Positions 20,013-28,648 are shown, counted from the first letter of the stretch. The stretch: DNA of 64,000 nt from Alkaliphilus sp. B6464 (GCF_018141165.1 NZ_CP058557.1:2914001-2978000), one strand, 5' to 3'. Notes: generated from the sequence alone by a model not told the origin. Made by a program: numbers and translations.

Positions 20013-20070
20013 GTACCCTGTAAGATAGATGCAGAAAAGAGGCTGTGTTAACTTACAGGGTACTTTTTTT
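20013..20070 (+). terminator. Terminator after the desulfidase-like gene
   Basis: A 12 bp perfect stem (20013-20024 with 20052-20063) with a 27-base loop followed by seven T. It marks the right edge of the richer-GC island. Confidence 0.85.
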
Positions 20071-20305
20071 ATTAGTAGCTATTATTATTTCCTCTGTATT
20101 ATTGCTATTAATATCGTTAACAAAACATTGATTGTTACAGTAAACATTAGAACTGCAACACTTCTTAACCGTATATTTCTAACTATTCTAGCTAACTGCA
20201 GAAACTAAAAATTATGCGTTATAAATATAAACGTATTATGTTATATATTTATAACTCTATTAATATATATATTAATGTGAAAGACATGTGAAAGAGGGAT
20301 TATTT

Positions 20306-20458
20306 ATGAAAAAAAAATTTAATGACGTAAATAAGTTAGGCTATTTAGGTTTATTCGGATTGTTAGGTTTATTGGGATTATTCACAAATAATACGAATTA
20401 TTTTGGATTTCTTGGATTCTTTGGATTTTTCGGCTACTTCAAGGTGGTACAAGATTAG
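20306..20458 (+). CDS. 50-residue Gly/Leu/Phe-repeat membrane microprotein
   Basis: The ATG at 20306 follows GAAAGAGGG. After a basic start (MKKKFNDVNK) the product has two blocks with a glycine every third residue: Y-L-G-L-F-G-L-L-G-L-L-G-L-F and Y-F-G-F-L-G-F-F-G-F-F-G-Y-F, separated by T-N-N-T-N. It ends K-V-V-Q-D. The spacing would stack glycines on one face of each helix, favouring tight membrane packing. Short GLLGLLG proteins are seen in Firmicutes, some near DUF3796, but the function is unknown. Confidence 0.7.
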   Translation: MKKKFNDVNKLGYLGLFGLLGLLGLFTNNTNYFGFLGFFGFFGYFKVVQD

Positions 20459-20461
20459 TTA

Positions 20462-20730
20462 TTAAGATGAGAATTGTGCCTCAATCGATGACCTTGCACC
20501 TTTCTTTGTTTTAAATTTTTGAGATGCCTCTCTCCATACTTTTATAACTTCGTTACTGCTGAGTTCTGCATTCTTCAAATGTTTTAAAGCTTCCTTTTCT
20601 GAATTATAAATCATATCAGTATAGTTGTCTTATCTTTTATAGAGTTATCTATGCCATGGCAAACAACAACGCTAATCCATGCATTTGGAAATAGGTTCAA
20701 AAAGTCATCTTCAATAATAAGCTTTTGCAT
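20462..20730 (-). pseudogene. B3/B4-domain protein, truncated and frameshifted
   Basis: From the ATG at 20730 the frame reads M-Q-K-L-I-I-E-D-D-F, then V-V-V-C-H-G-I-D-N, typical of stand-alone B3/B4 (tRNA-synthetase editing-like) proteins. Near 20620 the frame shifts; the continuation reads Y-N-S-E-K-E-A-L-K-H-L and K-V-W-R-E-A, and stops at 20462 after about 88 codons. Intact family members run beyond 200 residues. AAGGAGG precedes the start and a ykkC-class riboswitch lies just upstream. Confidence 0.7.
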
Positions 20731-20756
20731 TAAAATATACCTCCTTAAAGATAGAT

Positions 20757-20800
20757 AATAAAAAAAGCCATAGAAATATTATTAAATATCTCCCAGGCTT
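20757..20800 (-). terminator. Riboswitch expression-platform terminator
   Basis: On the minus strand AAGCC and GAGATAUU pair with AAUAUUUC and GGCUU, followed by seven U. The 5' arm is part of the 3' end of the aptamer, so ligand binding would compete with terminator formation. Confidence 0.7.
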
Positions 20801-20874
20801 TTATCCCTCCGTGTACACAGTTAACTGTGTGTTTTCTCTCGGACCTGCCAGGTACAAACTGCGGAACCCTAGAA
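20785..20874 (-). promoter_or_regulatory. ykkC-class riboswitch aptamer (guanidine-I-like)
   Basis: The minus strand has the ykkC landmarks in order: CTAGGGTTCCG, GGTCCGAGAGAAAAC, CACGGAGGGATAAAAGCC and a final GGGAGA, with a P3 hairpin CACACAGTTAACTGTGT between them. The consensus fits guanidine-I or the closely related ppGpp/PRPP subtypes; which one depends on a few positions I cannot decide safely. It precedes a broken B3/B4-domain gene, so its original target may be lost. Confidence 0.8.
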
Positions 20875-21064
20875 AACTTAAATATATAATTAAATTATGA
20901 TTTACAGGTCTAAAGTTATAAACTAATTTTAGGATAATATTAAGATTGAATCAACTTGTATACCTTCCTTCACAAAATCTTACATATCCGATTCTAATAT
21001 AAATCTTTCTAAACCAGTAGAAATTTTATACTACTATTATGTCCTAGAATTTATATTTTTCCTA

Positions 21065-21991
21065 TCATTCACTTTTCTTTTCAATAAAACTACGTACTGT
21101 ATTTCTAACTAATCCATCTTTTATATGTCCCTTCTCTATAAAAAACATAGATATTGCTCCTAAACCAACATGAGTTCCTACAGAAACTCCCATCTGCATA
21201 ATATATATGTCTCCTAAAAAATCAGTTTCGTTTTGAATTTTTATTTTTAAATTTTCAGCAACTTCTATATCTGATGTATATCCTATTATAATAAAATTTG
21301 TAATATCTGTGTCATTTCTGTTAATAAATTCATTAATATAGTAATTTAATACTCTTTTCTGTCCTCTTTCCTTTGCAACTATTGCGCCCTTCCCTTTCCT
21401 CATGGTCATTATTGGTTTTAAACGTAAAATCTTACCAATAAATGCACTTGCATTTGTAAGCCTTCCACTTTTTATTAAATGATCTAAATCGTCAACGGAA
21501 AGAAAGTGCTTTACATTTATTTTATAAACTTCATTAAATTCAACTATTTCTTCAAATGAAGCTCCACTTTCTCTCATCATTGCACTTTTAAGAATTAACC
21601 AACCACTTCCATGACTCATGCATTTGGAGTCAACAACATGTATTTTAATAGAAGAGTCAGGATTTTTCTCATTGAAATAACCCTTTGCAATTACAGCTGA
21701 TTGATAAGATCCACTTGTTCCACTGGACATACATATACATAATATTTCTTTGTATCCATCTTTAACCGCCTTATTCATTATATCTAAAAATTCTGTTGGA
21801 CTTGGCATACCTGTTGTTGGATACTCGGATAATCCCTCCATAATTCCATAGAAATCATTGGGCTGAATATCTATCCTATCTCTGTATATCTTCCCCTCTA
21901 TATTTATCGTCAAGGGCGCCAAGCTTATATCGTATTTTTCAAGTATTTCATTTGACAAGTCACATGTTGAATCAGCTATAATTTTTATCAT
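21065..21991 (-). CDS. DegV-family fatty-acid-binding protein
   Basis: A 308-residue DegV/FakB-type protein. It begins I-K-I-I-A-D-S-T-C-D-L-S and has P-T-T-G-M-P-S-P near residue 60 and the S-S-G-T-S-G-S-Y-Q-S-A segment near 90-100 that contacts the fatty acid carboxylate. FakB proteins present fatty acids to the kinase FakA. No fakA is nearby. GGAGGG precedes the ATG. It is monocistronic. Confidence 0.88.
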   Translation of the reverse strand: MIKIIADSTCDLSNEILEKYDISLAPLTINIEGKIYRDRIDIQPNDFYGIMEGLSEYPTTGMPSPTEFLDIMNKAVKDGYKEILCICMSSGTSGSYQSAVIAKGYFNEKNPDSSIKIHVVDSKCMSHGSGWLILKSAMMRESGASFEEIVEFNEVYKINVKHFLSVDDLDHLIKSGRLTNASAFIGKILRLKPIMTMRKGKGAIVAKERGQKRVLNYYINEFINRNDTDITNFIIIGYTSDIEVAENLKIKIQNETDFLGDIYIMQMGVSVGTHVGLGAISMFFIEKGHIKDGLVRNTVRSFIEKKSE

Positions 21992-22267
21992 ACATACCCT
22001 CCAAAATAATCTTTACCATTTAGAATAAATTATTTTATATCTATATATTTATATGTATTCTACATTTTTCCCTATAATTCCTCTAAAATTGACATTTATT
22101 TTTATTTTATTTCGATTCAATCTCATTCCTACCAATATTATTAAAAATCACCAGATATTATTATGTCTTCATTATACATCTAATGATCGGTTTAACATTT
22201 TTACCTAATGAATCTATACTATATACAAAGAAGATATCTCCAGACATAACATATTTCAATAAAAAAT
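21992..22267. other. AT-rich intergenic sequence before repeat unit
   Basis: Probable degV promoter region. Nothing else recognised before the palindromic repeat at 22268. Confidence 0.4.
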
Positions 22268-22390
22268 AGGGTATTATCTCTTAAGTTACTAAGAAATAAT
22301 GCCCTTGATTTATTTTATACTAAATCTATCAAACCATTGCTAGCAAAATATACCAACCTACCTTTTTCACATTAAGGAACACTTCTAATG
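22268..22390. repeat. Dispersed repeat, internally deleted copy (hairpin plus right tail)
   Basis: Begins with the family hairpin (AGGGTATTATCTCTT / AAGAAATAATGCCCTT, 22268-22307). It continues with TTTATTTTATACTAAATCT as in the 37.8 kb copy, then jumps to tail sequence similar to the other copies ('ttcacattaaggaacacttc'). The roughly 150 bp core is missing. Confidence 0.6.
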
Positions 22391-22430
22391 AAAAAAATAT
22401 ATGTGGTTATAAATTCATGTACTGCGAATA

Positions 22431-22637
22431 TTATTTGTATACTATCTTCCTGACCGTTTCCGGTGAAAGACAGTATTCCTCAGCAAGTTCTTCAATGCTT
22501 GCTTTGTTAAAAAATCTATTTCGAATTTCTTCATTTCGCTGTTTGTAAAACATTCTTGCCCCAGTATCATGCCCCCACTTCTTGCGTTCTATATTGCTTG
22601 GAATATACAGAGTCTCGCCCGAGGCATATTTCCACCA
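22431..22637 (-). pseudogene. Fragment of a CD3324-type helix-turn-helix protein
   Basis: An open minus-strand stretch reads K-Y-A-S-G-E-T-L-Y-I-P, then R-N-E-E-I-R-N-R-F, E-E-L-A-E-E-Y and S-P-E-T-V-R-K-I-V-Y-K before a TAA. It resembles the C-terminal two thirds of small HTH proteins such as CD3324. The upstream part ends in a stop and no start codon or ribosome site remains. Confidence 0.6.
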
Positions 22638-22719
22638 TTATTTAGCACCATTTATATGATACTCTTATTAGTTAGTGAGCATATAATGTATCGAATAAAA
22701 ATAAAGGAGTCTGATATAT

Positions 22720-23355
22720 ATGGAAAATTATTGCACCTCAAACTTTACAGAGCAGCAAGATAATCACTGTGGGTGTAGATACTATCATCCCTGCAGATTT
22801 CCAAAGCCCTCAATATATTCACCCTCTATGGAGTATACAGTGTCAGTACCAATAAACTTAGCAAAATCTTTAGAGGGGAAGTACTTTGTTGGTTATGCAG
22901 ATAACCTTACCTTCGGAAAAGGAACCAGCGCATGGGCAAGACTTTATAACCCACCTAATTCTGGTGTGAATTTGCATGTAACTGTTTGGACTGTTACAGA
23001 CATATCAGAAAGTCCCTTCAGAGCTCAAATATGGTTTAATGCAGTTCCACCAGGAACACCGCAGGATTCTCAGTTAGTAACCCCTGCTAACCTTGCCCTT
23101 TATCCAATACCGACACCAAAAGTTAGACTTCAGTATGCCTCTACGGTGACAGGTGAACCAACTGGAGGAATCAAGGCCTTTGTTCGTCGTGGCCAACCTG
23201 AAACTACACTAGTTGATGATGAGCAAGGCAAATTTATCTTCCCACCAGGCGGCTCTTTTCTAATTTTCTTATCTAATCCTGAGGCACCTGATATTACAGC
23301 TGGAGGAAGAATAGCCTTTGGCTGGTGGGAAGAACCTATAGTTTGCGAAAGATAA
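22720..23355 (+). CDS. DUF6143-like protein of unknown function
   Basis: A 211-residue protein behind AAAGGAG. The first 35 residues are Cys/His-rich (C-G-C-R-Y-Y-H-P-C), unlike the rest. The body is beta-rich with L-A-K-S-L-E-G-K-Y-F-V-G-Y, a N-P-P-N-S-G-V-N-L segment and F-P-P-G-G-S-F. It ends F-G-W-W-E-E. This resembles the clostridial DUF6143 family as I recall it. No signal peptide. Monocistronic, with a strong terminator downstream. Family recognition is moderate and no role is known. Confidence 0.6.
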   Translation: MENYCTSNFTEQQDNHCGCRYYHPCRFPKPSIYSPSMEYTVSVPINLAKSLEGKYFVGYADNLTFGKGTSAWARLYNPPNSGVNLHVTVWTVTDISESPFRAQIWFNAVPPGTPQDSQLVTPANLALYPIPTPKVRLQYASTVTGEPTGGIKAFVRRGQPETTLVDDEQGKFIFPPGGSFLIFLSNPEAPDITAGGRIAFGWWEEPIVCER

Positions 23356-23382
23356 CTCCAGTAGATTAAATATTTAATCAAA

Positions 23383-23420
23383 AATAACTAGCTAGTACTT
23401 AATACTAGCTAGTTATTTTT
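23383..23420 (+). terminator. Terminator after the DUF6143-like gene
   Basis: Perfect 15 bp stem (23383-23397 with 23403-23417), five-base loop, followed by a T run. Confidence 0.9.
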
Positions 23421-23446
23421 TTTAACCTATACTTATATACGAAATT

Positions 23447-23560
23447 GGCGGCTACAATCATAATAGAGCAATCGCACTTTGTCACCATTATAGGACACTT
23501 CTTTCGAACATAAATTTTATAGTTGTTCTGACTAACTGCACAAAATATAAATATTGTGAA
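23447..23560. repeat. Dispersed repeat, right-tail copy
   Basis: The sequence from GGCGGCTACAATCATAATAG to ACTAACTGCACAAAATATAA resembles the right tail of the copy at 34661-34920 with scattered substitutions. The left hairpin and core are absent. Confidence 0.55.
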
Positions 23561-23574
23561 GTAAATAATGTTCT

Positions 23575-23603
23575 TTGAAAACTGAATAATGCAGTATTAT
23601 AAA
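23575..23603 (+). promoter_or_regulatory. Possible sigma-A promoter of the lipoprotein gene
   Basis: TTGAAA (23575-23580), a 17 bp spacer and TATAAA (23598-23603). It lies 107 bases before the start codon. Confidence 0.45.
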
Positions 23604-23709
23604 ATAGAAATTTACTATAACAATATAGAAAATATGGTATAATTTTCTTGTTGGGTAAATCAGATTAGTAGCAAACAATGAATCAAAACTGTTAAGGGGG
23701 TGAGGCAAT

Positions 23710-24087
23710 ATGAAAAGAAAGTTTCCGATATTAATTATTATGGTAAGTTTAATTTTTGGAATGACAGGATGTATTATAAGAAATCAAAGTTCAGCACACA
23801 ATACTATTACGGAAGGTCAGAAAATAACTGATACCTATATCTATACTGTTGAAGATGACTTTAATGGAATGAAATTAGAAATAAATTTAGCACTCACAAA
23901 AGGTGAGGTCGAATTTGAGCTTAAAGACCCAAATGGAGTTATAAAATGGGATGGAAAAGCTACTTCAGAAAAATCGATTAATGAAATTAGAGAATTTGAA
24001 AAAATAGTTGGAGAATGGACTTTAATTTTTAAAAGTATTGATAATACAGGTGAAGGGAAGTTAGAATTACAGTTTAATAGATTGTAA
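23710..24087 (+). CDS. Small lipoprotein of unknown function
   Basis: A 125-residue protein behind AAGGGGGTGAGG, with a signal peptide ending in the lipobox F-G-M-T-G-C at residue 20-21, so it is probably anchored to the outer face of the membrane. The mature part is beta-rich and ends W-T-L-I-F-K-S-I-D-N-T-G-E-G-K-L, suggesting a single beta-sandwich domain. I do not recognise a named family. A partial copy of its 5' half survives at 1212-1310. Confidence 0.7.
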   Translation: MKRKFPILIIMVSLIFGMTGCIIRNQSSAHNTITEGQKITDTYIYTVEDDFNGMKLEINLALTKGEVEFELKDPNGVIKWDGKATSEKSINEIREFEKIVGEWTLIFKSIDNTGEGKLELQFNRL

Positions 24088-24113
24088 AAAATATAAAAGT
24101 TAAATAATTATTT

Positions 24114-24153
24114 AAAATACCGTATTATTCAGGAATGAATTTTACGGTATTTT
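24114..24153 (+). terminator. Terminator of the lipoprotein gene
   Basis: AAAATACCGTA pairs with TACGGTATTTT around an 18-base loop, followed by further T. Confidence 0.75.
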
Positions 24154-24190
24154 TTATGTCGCAATCTAAGAATATTATGTATTAGTATTA

Positions 24191-24879
24191 CTAAATATTT
24201 AGTAATGCATTTGAAATTTCACCAGATCTTTCAACCGTTATACCAAGTTTTTTCTTAAATCTTTCATCCTACATTCTTGCAATAATTATCTTGTTGGGGG
24301 ATATTTCCTTAATAATACTTGTTATCTTCTGAATTGATTCTTCATCATCGTTATAGCCCTTAATGATAGTAATTTCAAATATAAATTTCCCTTTGTATTG
24401 TTTATTAAAGGAAATCATGTTTGAAATATATTCTACTAACGTATATCCTTAAATCGATCTTTGGATTTTTTGAAAATCTTCTTCTGTTATTAGTTTTATC
24501 TCTCTAACAACCTCATCACATTTATTAGCAATTTTTATATATTTATCTCTACCTAGTAAATATCCATTAGAAAGCAGTCTTACAGGTAAACCTTTGACTT
24601 TGATAAAGTCGACAATATCACCAATTTTATCATTTACTAAGGCTTCTCCTTTTGAGTTAATAAAAATTAATGTGCTTTTGTATTTTCTATCATGCTTTCT
24701 AGTTCAATCAACAAACTATCTATTTTATCAAATGACTTTTGGGTATCTACCTTATTTTTTGACCTTCAAATAGGACAAAATATACAGCCAAAGTTACAAT
24801 GATTTTCTGGAAGTATGTTAACTTCCAGCACCTTTCTTCCATCTTCAATATAGATATCTTTATAACTGAAACCGCCCAT
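24191..24879 (-). pseudogene. Decayed radical SAM protein
   Basis: Starting M-G-G-F-S-Y-K-D-I, the frame shows the cluster motif C-N-F-G-C-I-F-C (C-x3-C-x2-C) at about residue 27-34, then TGA three codons later. A frameshift occurs about 24680, with further stops TAA near 24451 and TAG near 24270. Between the lesions the protein remains recognisable (L-L-S-N-G-Y-L-L-G-R). The specific radical SAM subfamily is not clear. At least four lesions make it non-functional. Confidence 0.75.
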
Positions 24880-24897
24880 CACCTTATCCTTCTCAAA

Positions 24898-25161
24898 TTA
24901 CTTTATTGATACTTCTTTATTGTTAATATCAAGAATTGAAACCTTACATGTTCCACCTAGATTATCCTGTACTGTTTTTGCTAAATCTTTTAAAGCATTC
25001 TCAAACTCTTTTAATCTTCTTTCATCAATTAATTCAATGCATAAAAAAGCATTTTTGGTATTTTCAGTGAGCATTGTTCTTACTGATTCGCGCCAATTCC
25101 AACACCTGCAAATTGCTCCTTCATTAATGCCCAACAACATGCCATATCGTAATAATACCAC
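24898..25161 (-). pseudogene. Probable remnant gene upstream of the radical SAM pseudogene
   Basis: An 87-codon open frame ends 18 bases before the radical SAM start, as an operon partner would. Only the part from about residue 35 (F-L-C-I-E-L-I-D-E-R-R-L to the end) looks protein-like; the N-terminal part is unlike coding sequence and lacks a ribosome site. Upstream to 25320, protein-like segments appear in changing frames. I do not recognise the family. Confidence 0.4.
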
Positions 25162-25347
25162 TTTTAAGAGCCTTCTTTATTAAGGGTTGTCGATAACTTG
25201 ACAATGGATGACTTCTCATGAAACATTCTAAAAGCTCTTTCATAATATTGAATGCTTCTATTATAATTTTCATGTCTCTACTAGATTGAAATTATATGTA
25301 AGGGTGTAGCAGTAGACAAACCATTTGAGAATGGTATATTAGCCTAC

Positions 25348-26049
25348 TTATTTATATACTCCTCTATAATTCTCAGGTAACAATTCTGCTATTTTCTTCA
25401 TTATATATTTTGTAGCAAAATCTTCATATTCTTTTTTATCTTGCTCTTTCGATCTCTTGGGAGATTCAAATTGTTTTCCAATGTTGATATGAACATCTGC
25501 ATAATAAAAGGTTTCCGCACTCATATCCCCTTCTTTATTTATAGGCAACAGTTTTTCTGTCCCATATAATCCTATAGGTACAATAGGGGCTCCTGTCATT
25601 GTTGCTATAAGAAGGATTCCTTTTTTTGCTTCTATCAAACTACCAACTCTACTTCTAGTCCCTTCTGGAAAAATCAATAAGCTTTCTCCCTGCTTAACAA
25701 GCTTAATAATTTTTCTAAGACCCTCTTTATCAGCAGTATTAGGTTTTATATTTGTAGTCTTTATTACATTAACACCTATACTTGTGATAACATTATTTGA
25801 TAGCTTCACACCTGCTACAAAAGTTGGATCAATCTCTTTTAAAGCCTTGTCTAATACTAATCCATCAGAATTGCTTAAATGATTACATATAAAAATAGTT
25901 GGTGTTTTAATTCCCTTTAAGTTTTCACTTCCCTCTATGTTTATATTCGCATATTTTTTTAGGTATTTATCAACAATTTTTTTAGATACATATGTGACAA
26001 ATTTATCCGGTAAAATATTTATAATTTTTGCCGTTGCAGTGCCTATCAT
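25348..26049 (-). CDS. 1-acyl-sn-glycerol-3-phosphate acyltransferase (PlsC family)
   Basis: A 233-residue membrane-associated acyltransferase with motif I N-H-L-S-N-S-D (the N-H-x4-D catalytic pair) at about residue 56-62 and motif III F-P-E-G-T-R-S near 130. It transfers an acyl chain to lysophosphatidic acid in phospholipid synthesis. No clear transmembrane helix is predicted by eye. Monocistronic. Whether it is the main PlsC or a paralogue with other lyso-lipid substrates cannot be said. Confidence 0.85.
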   Translation of the reverse strand: MIGTATAKIINILPDKFVTYVSKKIVDKYLKKYANINIEGSENLKGIKTPTIFICNHLSNSDGLVLDKALKEIDPTFVAGVKLSNNVITSIGVNVIKTTNIKPNTADKEGLRKIIKLVKQGESLLIFPEGTRSRVGSLIEAKKGILLIATMTGAPIVPIGLYGTEKLLPINKEGDMSAETFYYADVHINIGKQFESPKRSKEQDKKEYEDFATKYIMKKIAELLPENYRGVYK

Positions 26050-26346
26050 CTACTTCCCCCTCCCAAAGGTTTCTATACATGAGATTGAACATTGAGACAC
26101 GTAAAATGTCTAGAAACGATTATTGTTATGTTGTGTAGTTATGCACCAATCTTAGAAGACTATCTTCCATGGAGCGAATAAGTTCAACTACTTTCGAGTA
26201 AATGTGTCCTTATTTCTAAGAGCCTGAATTTACTATTTTATAAATTTTTCTATATTTCACTCATATTTCCTTCTTTTTTTACAGATTATCCCTTAGATTA
26301 TTTACTCTTTTGGTTTGTGCCACAATTATAAGAAGTTTATAATACA
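26050..26346. other. Intergenic sequence without recognised gene
   Basis: Probable promoter area of the PlsC-family gene. No ORF with ribosome site and no RNA family recognised before the repeat at 26347. Confidence 0.4.
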
Positions 26347-26605
26347 AAACAGGGTATGCCACCAAGCCTTCACTTGAATTACAGCACACCCTGTTATACC
26401 GACGCTATAGAGCAATCGTTTTGGGTTATACATCTAGGTTTATGTGTATGCGTCTCTAATTAGATCGGAGGACGTTGTCAATTACTGAGGATGACGTAGT
26501 GATGCATGGGCAGCTGCTATCAAAATAGACCAATCTACTTTTTTTACATTATGGAACACTTTTTGTAACCATAAATCTATAGCTGTTTTGACTTACTGCT
26601 TCAAA
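26347..26605. repeat. Dispersed intergenic repeat, copy 1
   Basis: Contains the core TTATACATCTAGGTTTATGT through GATGACGTAGTGATGCATG (about 26427-26508) shared with copies at 34661, 35950 and 37981, followed by the right tail (TATGGAACACTT, ACTTACTGC). On the minus strand the right core reads as A-A-A-H-A-S-L-R-H-P-Q-stop. At its left a short inverted repeat AACAGGGT/ACCCTGTT brackets 26348-26395. Confidence 0.85.
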
Positions 26606-26653
26606 TAACAATATTACAGTCTGATTTATCTATACTGATTACTGTAAATACAT

Positions 26654-27613
26654 TTAAAATAGATCAGTACTTAAGTATTTTAATCCGCTATCATTAAGTG
26701 TTAGTACAATATTTTTTCCCTTCTCTTTATCTTTCAACAGTTGAATTGCTGCACAGACATTAGCTCCTGATGAAAAACCAACAAATGTCCCCTCTAGTCT
26801 GGCTAGATCCCTTGTCATTTGGATAACTTCTTCGTCTGTGACTTGTATGCATCCATCAATTAATTCTTTATTTACCTTTGATAAATCCATAGCATATCCG
26901 CATCCTTGAACCTGATGACGTCCTTCATTGATGAGATCTTTTCCTGCATACACTGCAGCATTAGCAGGTTCAACAATATAGCAACGTATATTTTTATTAT
27001 ACTCTTTAAATTTTTCTGCACATCCTTCAAAGGTACCGCCACTTCCTACAATATCAACGAAACAATCTATTTTCCCATCGCTTTGTTCTAATATTTCTAC
27101 AGCAGTATGAAGTAGATGAGCTCTATAGGAACTATCCAAATTGAACTGGTCTGCACGAAATGCATTTCTTTCCTTTGTTAATTTTACAGCCATTTCTTCT
27201 ACTAGTTTTAAATCTTCTCCTGATACTTGCCCTTTTACTGAATTTTTAGCTTGTGGTACTATAATAACTTCTGCTCCAAGTGCACACATCATTCTGGCTC
27301 GTTCCATAGAATTTCCTTCTGACATACAAGCGATAAAAGGATGCCCTTTTGCCTGACAGACAATTGAAAGACCTGTGCCTGTATTTCCACTTGTTAGCTC
27401 AATAACGGTCTGACCGGGCTTCAATTCACCACTTGCTTCAGCTTCCTCAATCATCTGCAAAGCAGGACGATCTTTTTTGCTGAATCCAGGATTTAAGTAC
27501 TCTAATTTTGCAAAAATATTTCCCTCTACTCCGTAGTGCTTTGTAATTCTACTAAGTCGTAACATTGGAGTTTCTCCAATAGCCTCATAAATATTTTCCA
27601 TCATTTTTTTCAT
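26654..27613 (-). CDS. Cysteine synthase-family PLP enzyme
   Basis: A 319-residue fold-type II beta-replacing enzyme. The PLP lysine lies in N-P-G-F-S-K-K-D-R near residue 42-50 (the usual sequence is N-P-G-G-S-V-K-D-R). The substrate loop is T-S-G-N-T-G-T-G and the phosphate cradle G-S-G-G-T-F-E. It could form cysteine from O-acetylserine and sulfide, or act as a cystathionine beta-synthase-like or related enzyme; the altered lysine loop leaves this open. An XRE-cupin regulator is divergent, 131 bases away. Confidence 0.82.
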   Translation of the reverse strand: MKKMMENIYEAIGETPMLRLSRITKHYGVEGNIFAKLEYLNPGFSKKDRPALQMIEEAEASGELKPGQTVIELTSGNTGTGLSIVCQAKGHPFIACMSEGNSMERARMMCALGAEVIIVPQAKNSVKGQVSGEDLKLVEEMAVKLTKERNAFRADQFNLDSSYRAHLLHTAVEILEQSDGKIDCFVDIVGSGGTFEGCAEKFKEYNKNIRCYIVEPANAAVYAGKDLINEGRHQVQGCGYAMDLSKVNKELIDGCIQVTDEEVIQMTRDLARLEGTFVGFSSGANVCAAIQLLKDKEKGKNIVLTLNDSGLKYLSTDLF

Positions 27614-27676
27614 CTTTCTTGCCTCCTTATAATAATTACGGTATAATTAATTTTAGTTTACAATTGAAAAATATAA

Positions 27677-27686
27677 TTAACGTTAA
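27677..27686. promoter_or_regulatory. TTAACGTTAA palindrome in the cysK/XRE intergenic region
   Basis: A perfect 10 bp palindrome located midway between the two divergent starts. It is a candidate operator for the XRE-cupin regulator. No strong -35/-10 could be fixed in the AT-rich context. Confidence 0.4.
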
Positions 27687-27744
27687 ATATATTTTAAAAT
27701 TGTTAATAATATTTGTCAACAGTAATAAAGGAGGCTGAGTACTT

Positions 27745-28296
27745 ATGAATATAAATTTAATTATTGCTGAAAATCTAAAAAGACTTCGTAACGAGCGAAA
27801 TTTGAGCTTAAGTCAACTTGCAGAATTATCTGCTCTTAGTAAAGTTATACTTTCTCAAATAGAAAAAGGTGAAACTAATCCAACAATAAATACTATTTGG
27901 AAAATAGCTGCTGGATTAAATGTTCCCTATACATCATTATTAGAACGGCAACAACAGGATACTTATGTTATAAAAAAGTCGGATATAGCTTCACAAGCAG
28001 CTAATGATGGACAATATCGTCTTTATTGTTACTACTCCAATACACCTCATCGTAATTTTGAACTTTTTCAAATGGAACTTGATGAAGGATGTAGATATAG
28101 TTCTGTTGGGCACCCTGAAAAGTCTGAAGAATATCTAATGGTTTTAGAAGGACAATTAACTTTAGAAGTAAACAATGAAACCTTTATTCTGGGTGCTGAT
28201 GATACCATTACTTTCTCTGCTGCTACTAAACATGTTTACTTCAATAGTGGAAAAGGTATCTTAAAAACTTCTATAGTAAATTTTTATCCTGTCTAG
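27745..28296 (+). CDS. XRE-family regulator with C-terminal cupin domain
   Basis: A 183-residue protein. The XRE helix-turn-helix covers about residues 8-62 (L-S-Q-L-A-E-L-S-A-L-S-K, I-S/L-S-Q-I-E-K-G-E-T-N-P). The C-terminal cupin beta-barrel (about 105-178) has G-H-P-E-K-S-E-E-Y and L-E-G-Q-L-T-L. Such regulators sense small ligands, often amino-acid related. AAAGGAGG lies before the ATG. Divergent position suggests control of the cysteine-synthase-like gene. Confidence 0.88.
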   Translation: MNINLIIAENLKRLRNERNLSLSQLAELSALSKVILSQIEKGETNPTINTIWKIAAGLNVPYTSLLERQQQDTYVIKKSDIASQAANDGQYRLYCYYSNTPHRNFELFQMELDEGCRYSSVGHPEKSEEYLMVLEGQLTLEVNNETFILGADDTITFSAATKHVYFNSGKGILKTSIVNFYPV

Positions 28297-28415
28297 CAAT
28301 GATTTAACTATAGAACTCCCCCATGTTATAATGATGAATACAATAAAAATTCCTTTTCTATCCTATTTCATGTTTTATAAAATTTGCTGTAACCACTTAT
28401 TTTTGTCAAACAAAT

Positions 28416-28455
28416 AGGGTACTATTTCTTAAAGTTTATAAGTAATAGTACCCTT
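28416..28455. repeat. Palindromic hairpin repeat, stand-alone copy
   Basis: AGGGTACTATTTCTT and AGTAATAGTACCCTT flank a 10-base loop and are followed by ACTTTATT, as in the hairpins at 22268 and 37839. It may act as a terminator for the XRE-cupin gene. Confidence 0.7.
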
Positions 28456-28560
28456 ACTTTATTCACACTGTCTTCATCTAAAGCATTATTGCTCTTTTTA
28501 AAAGTATACATTTCAACTTATAATTAACCTTATGATTTTTTCTCTTTTCTGAAATAATAT

Positions 28561-28587
28561 AACCGTCCCTTAAACTAAGGGACGGTT
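28561..28587. terminator. Perfect hairpin between convergent genes
   Basis: AACCGTCCCTTA / TAAGGGACGGTT with a three-base loop. It lies between the XRE-cupin gene and the flavoprotein reductase. T-tracts are weak on both sides, so terminator function is probable but not certain. Confidence 0.6.
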
Positions 28588-28648
28588 TGACACAGCATCT
28601 TTTTATGCACCTTTAGTTAATCAGCTATAAGAAGAAGTGAATTTTCAT

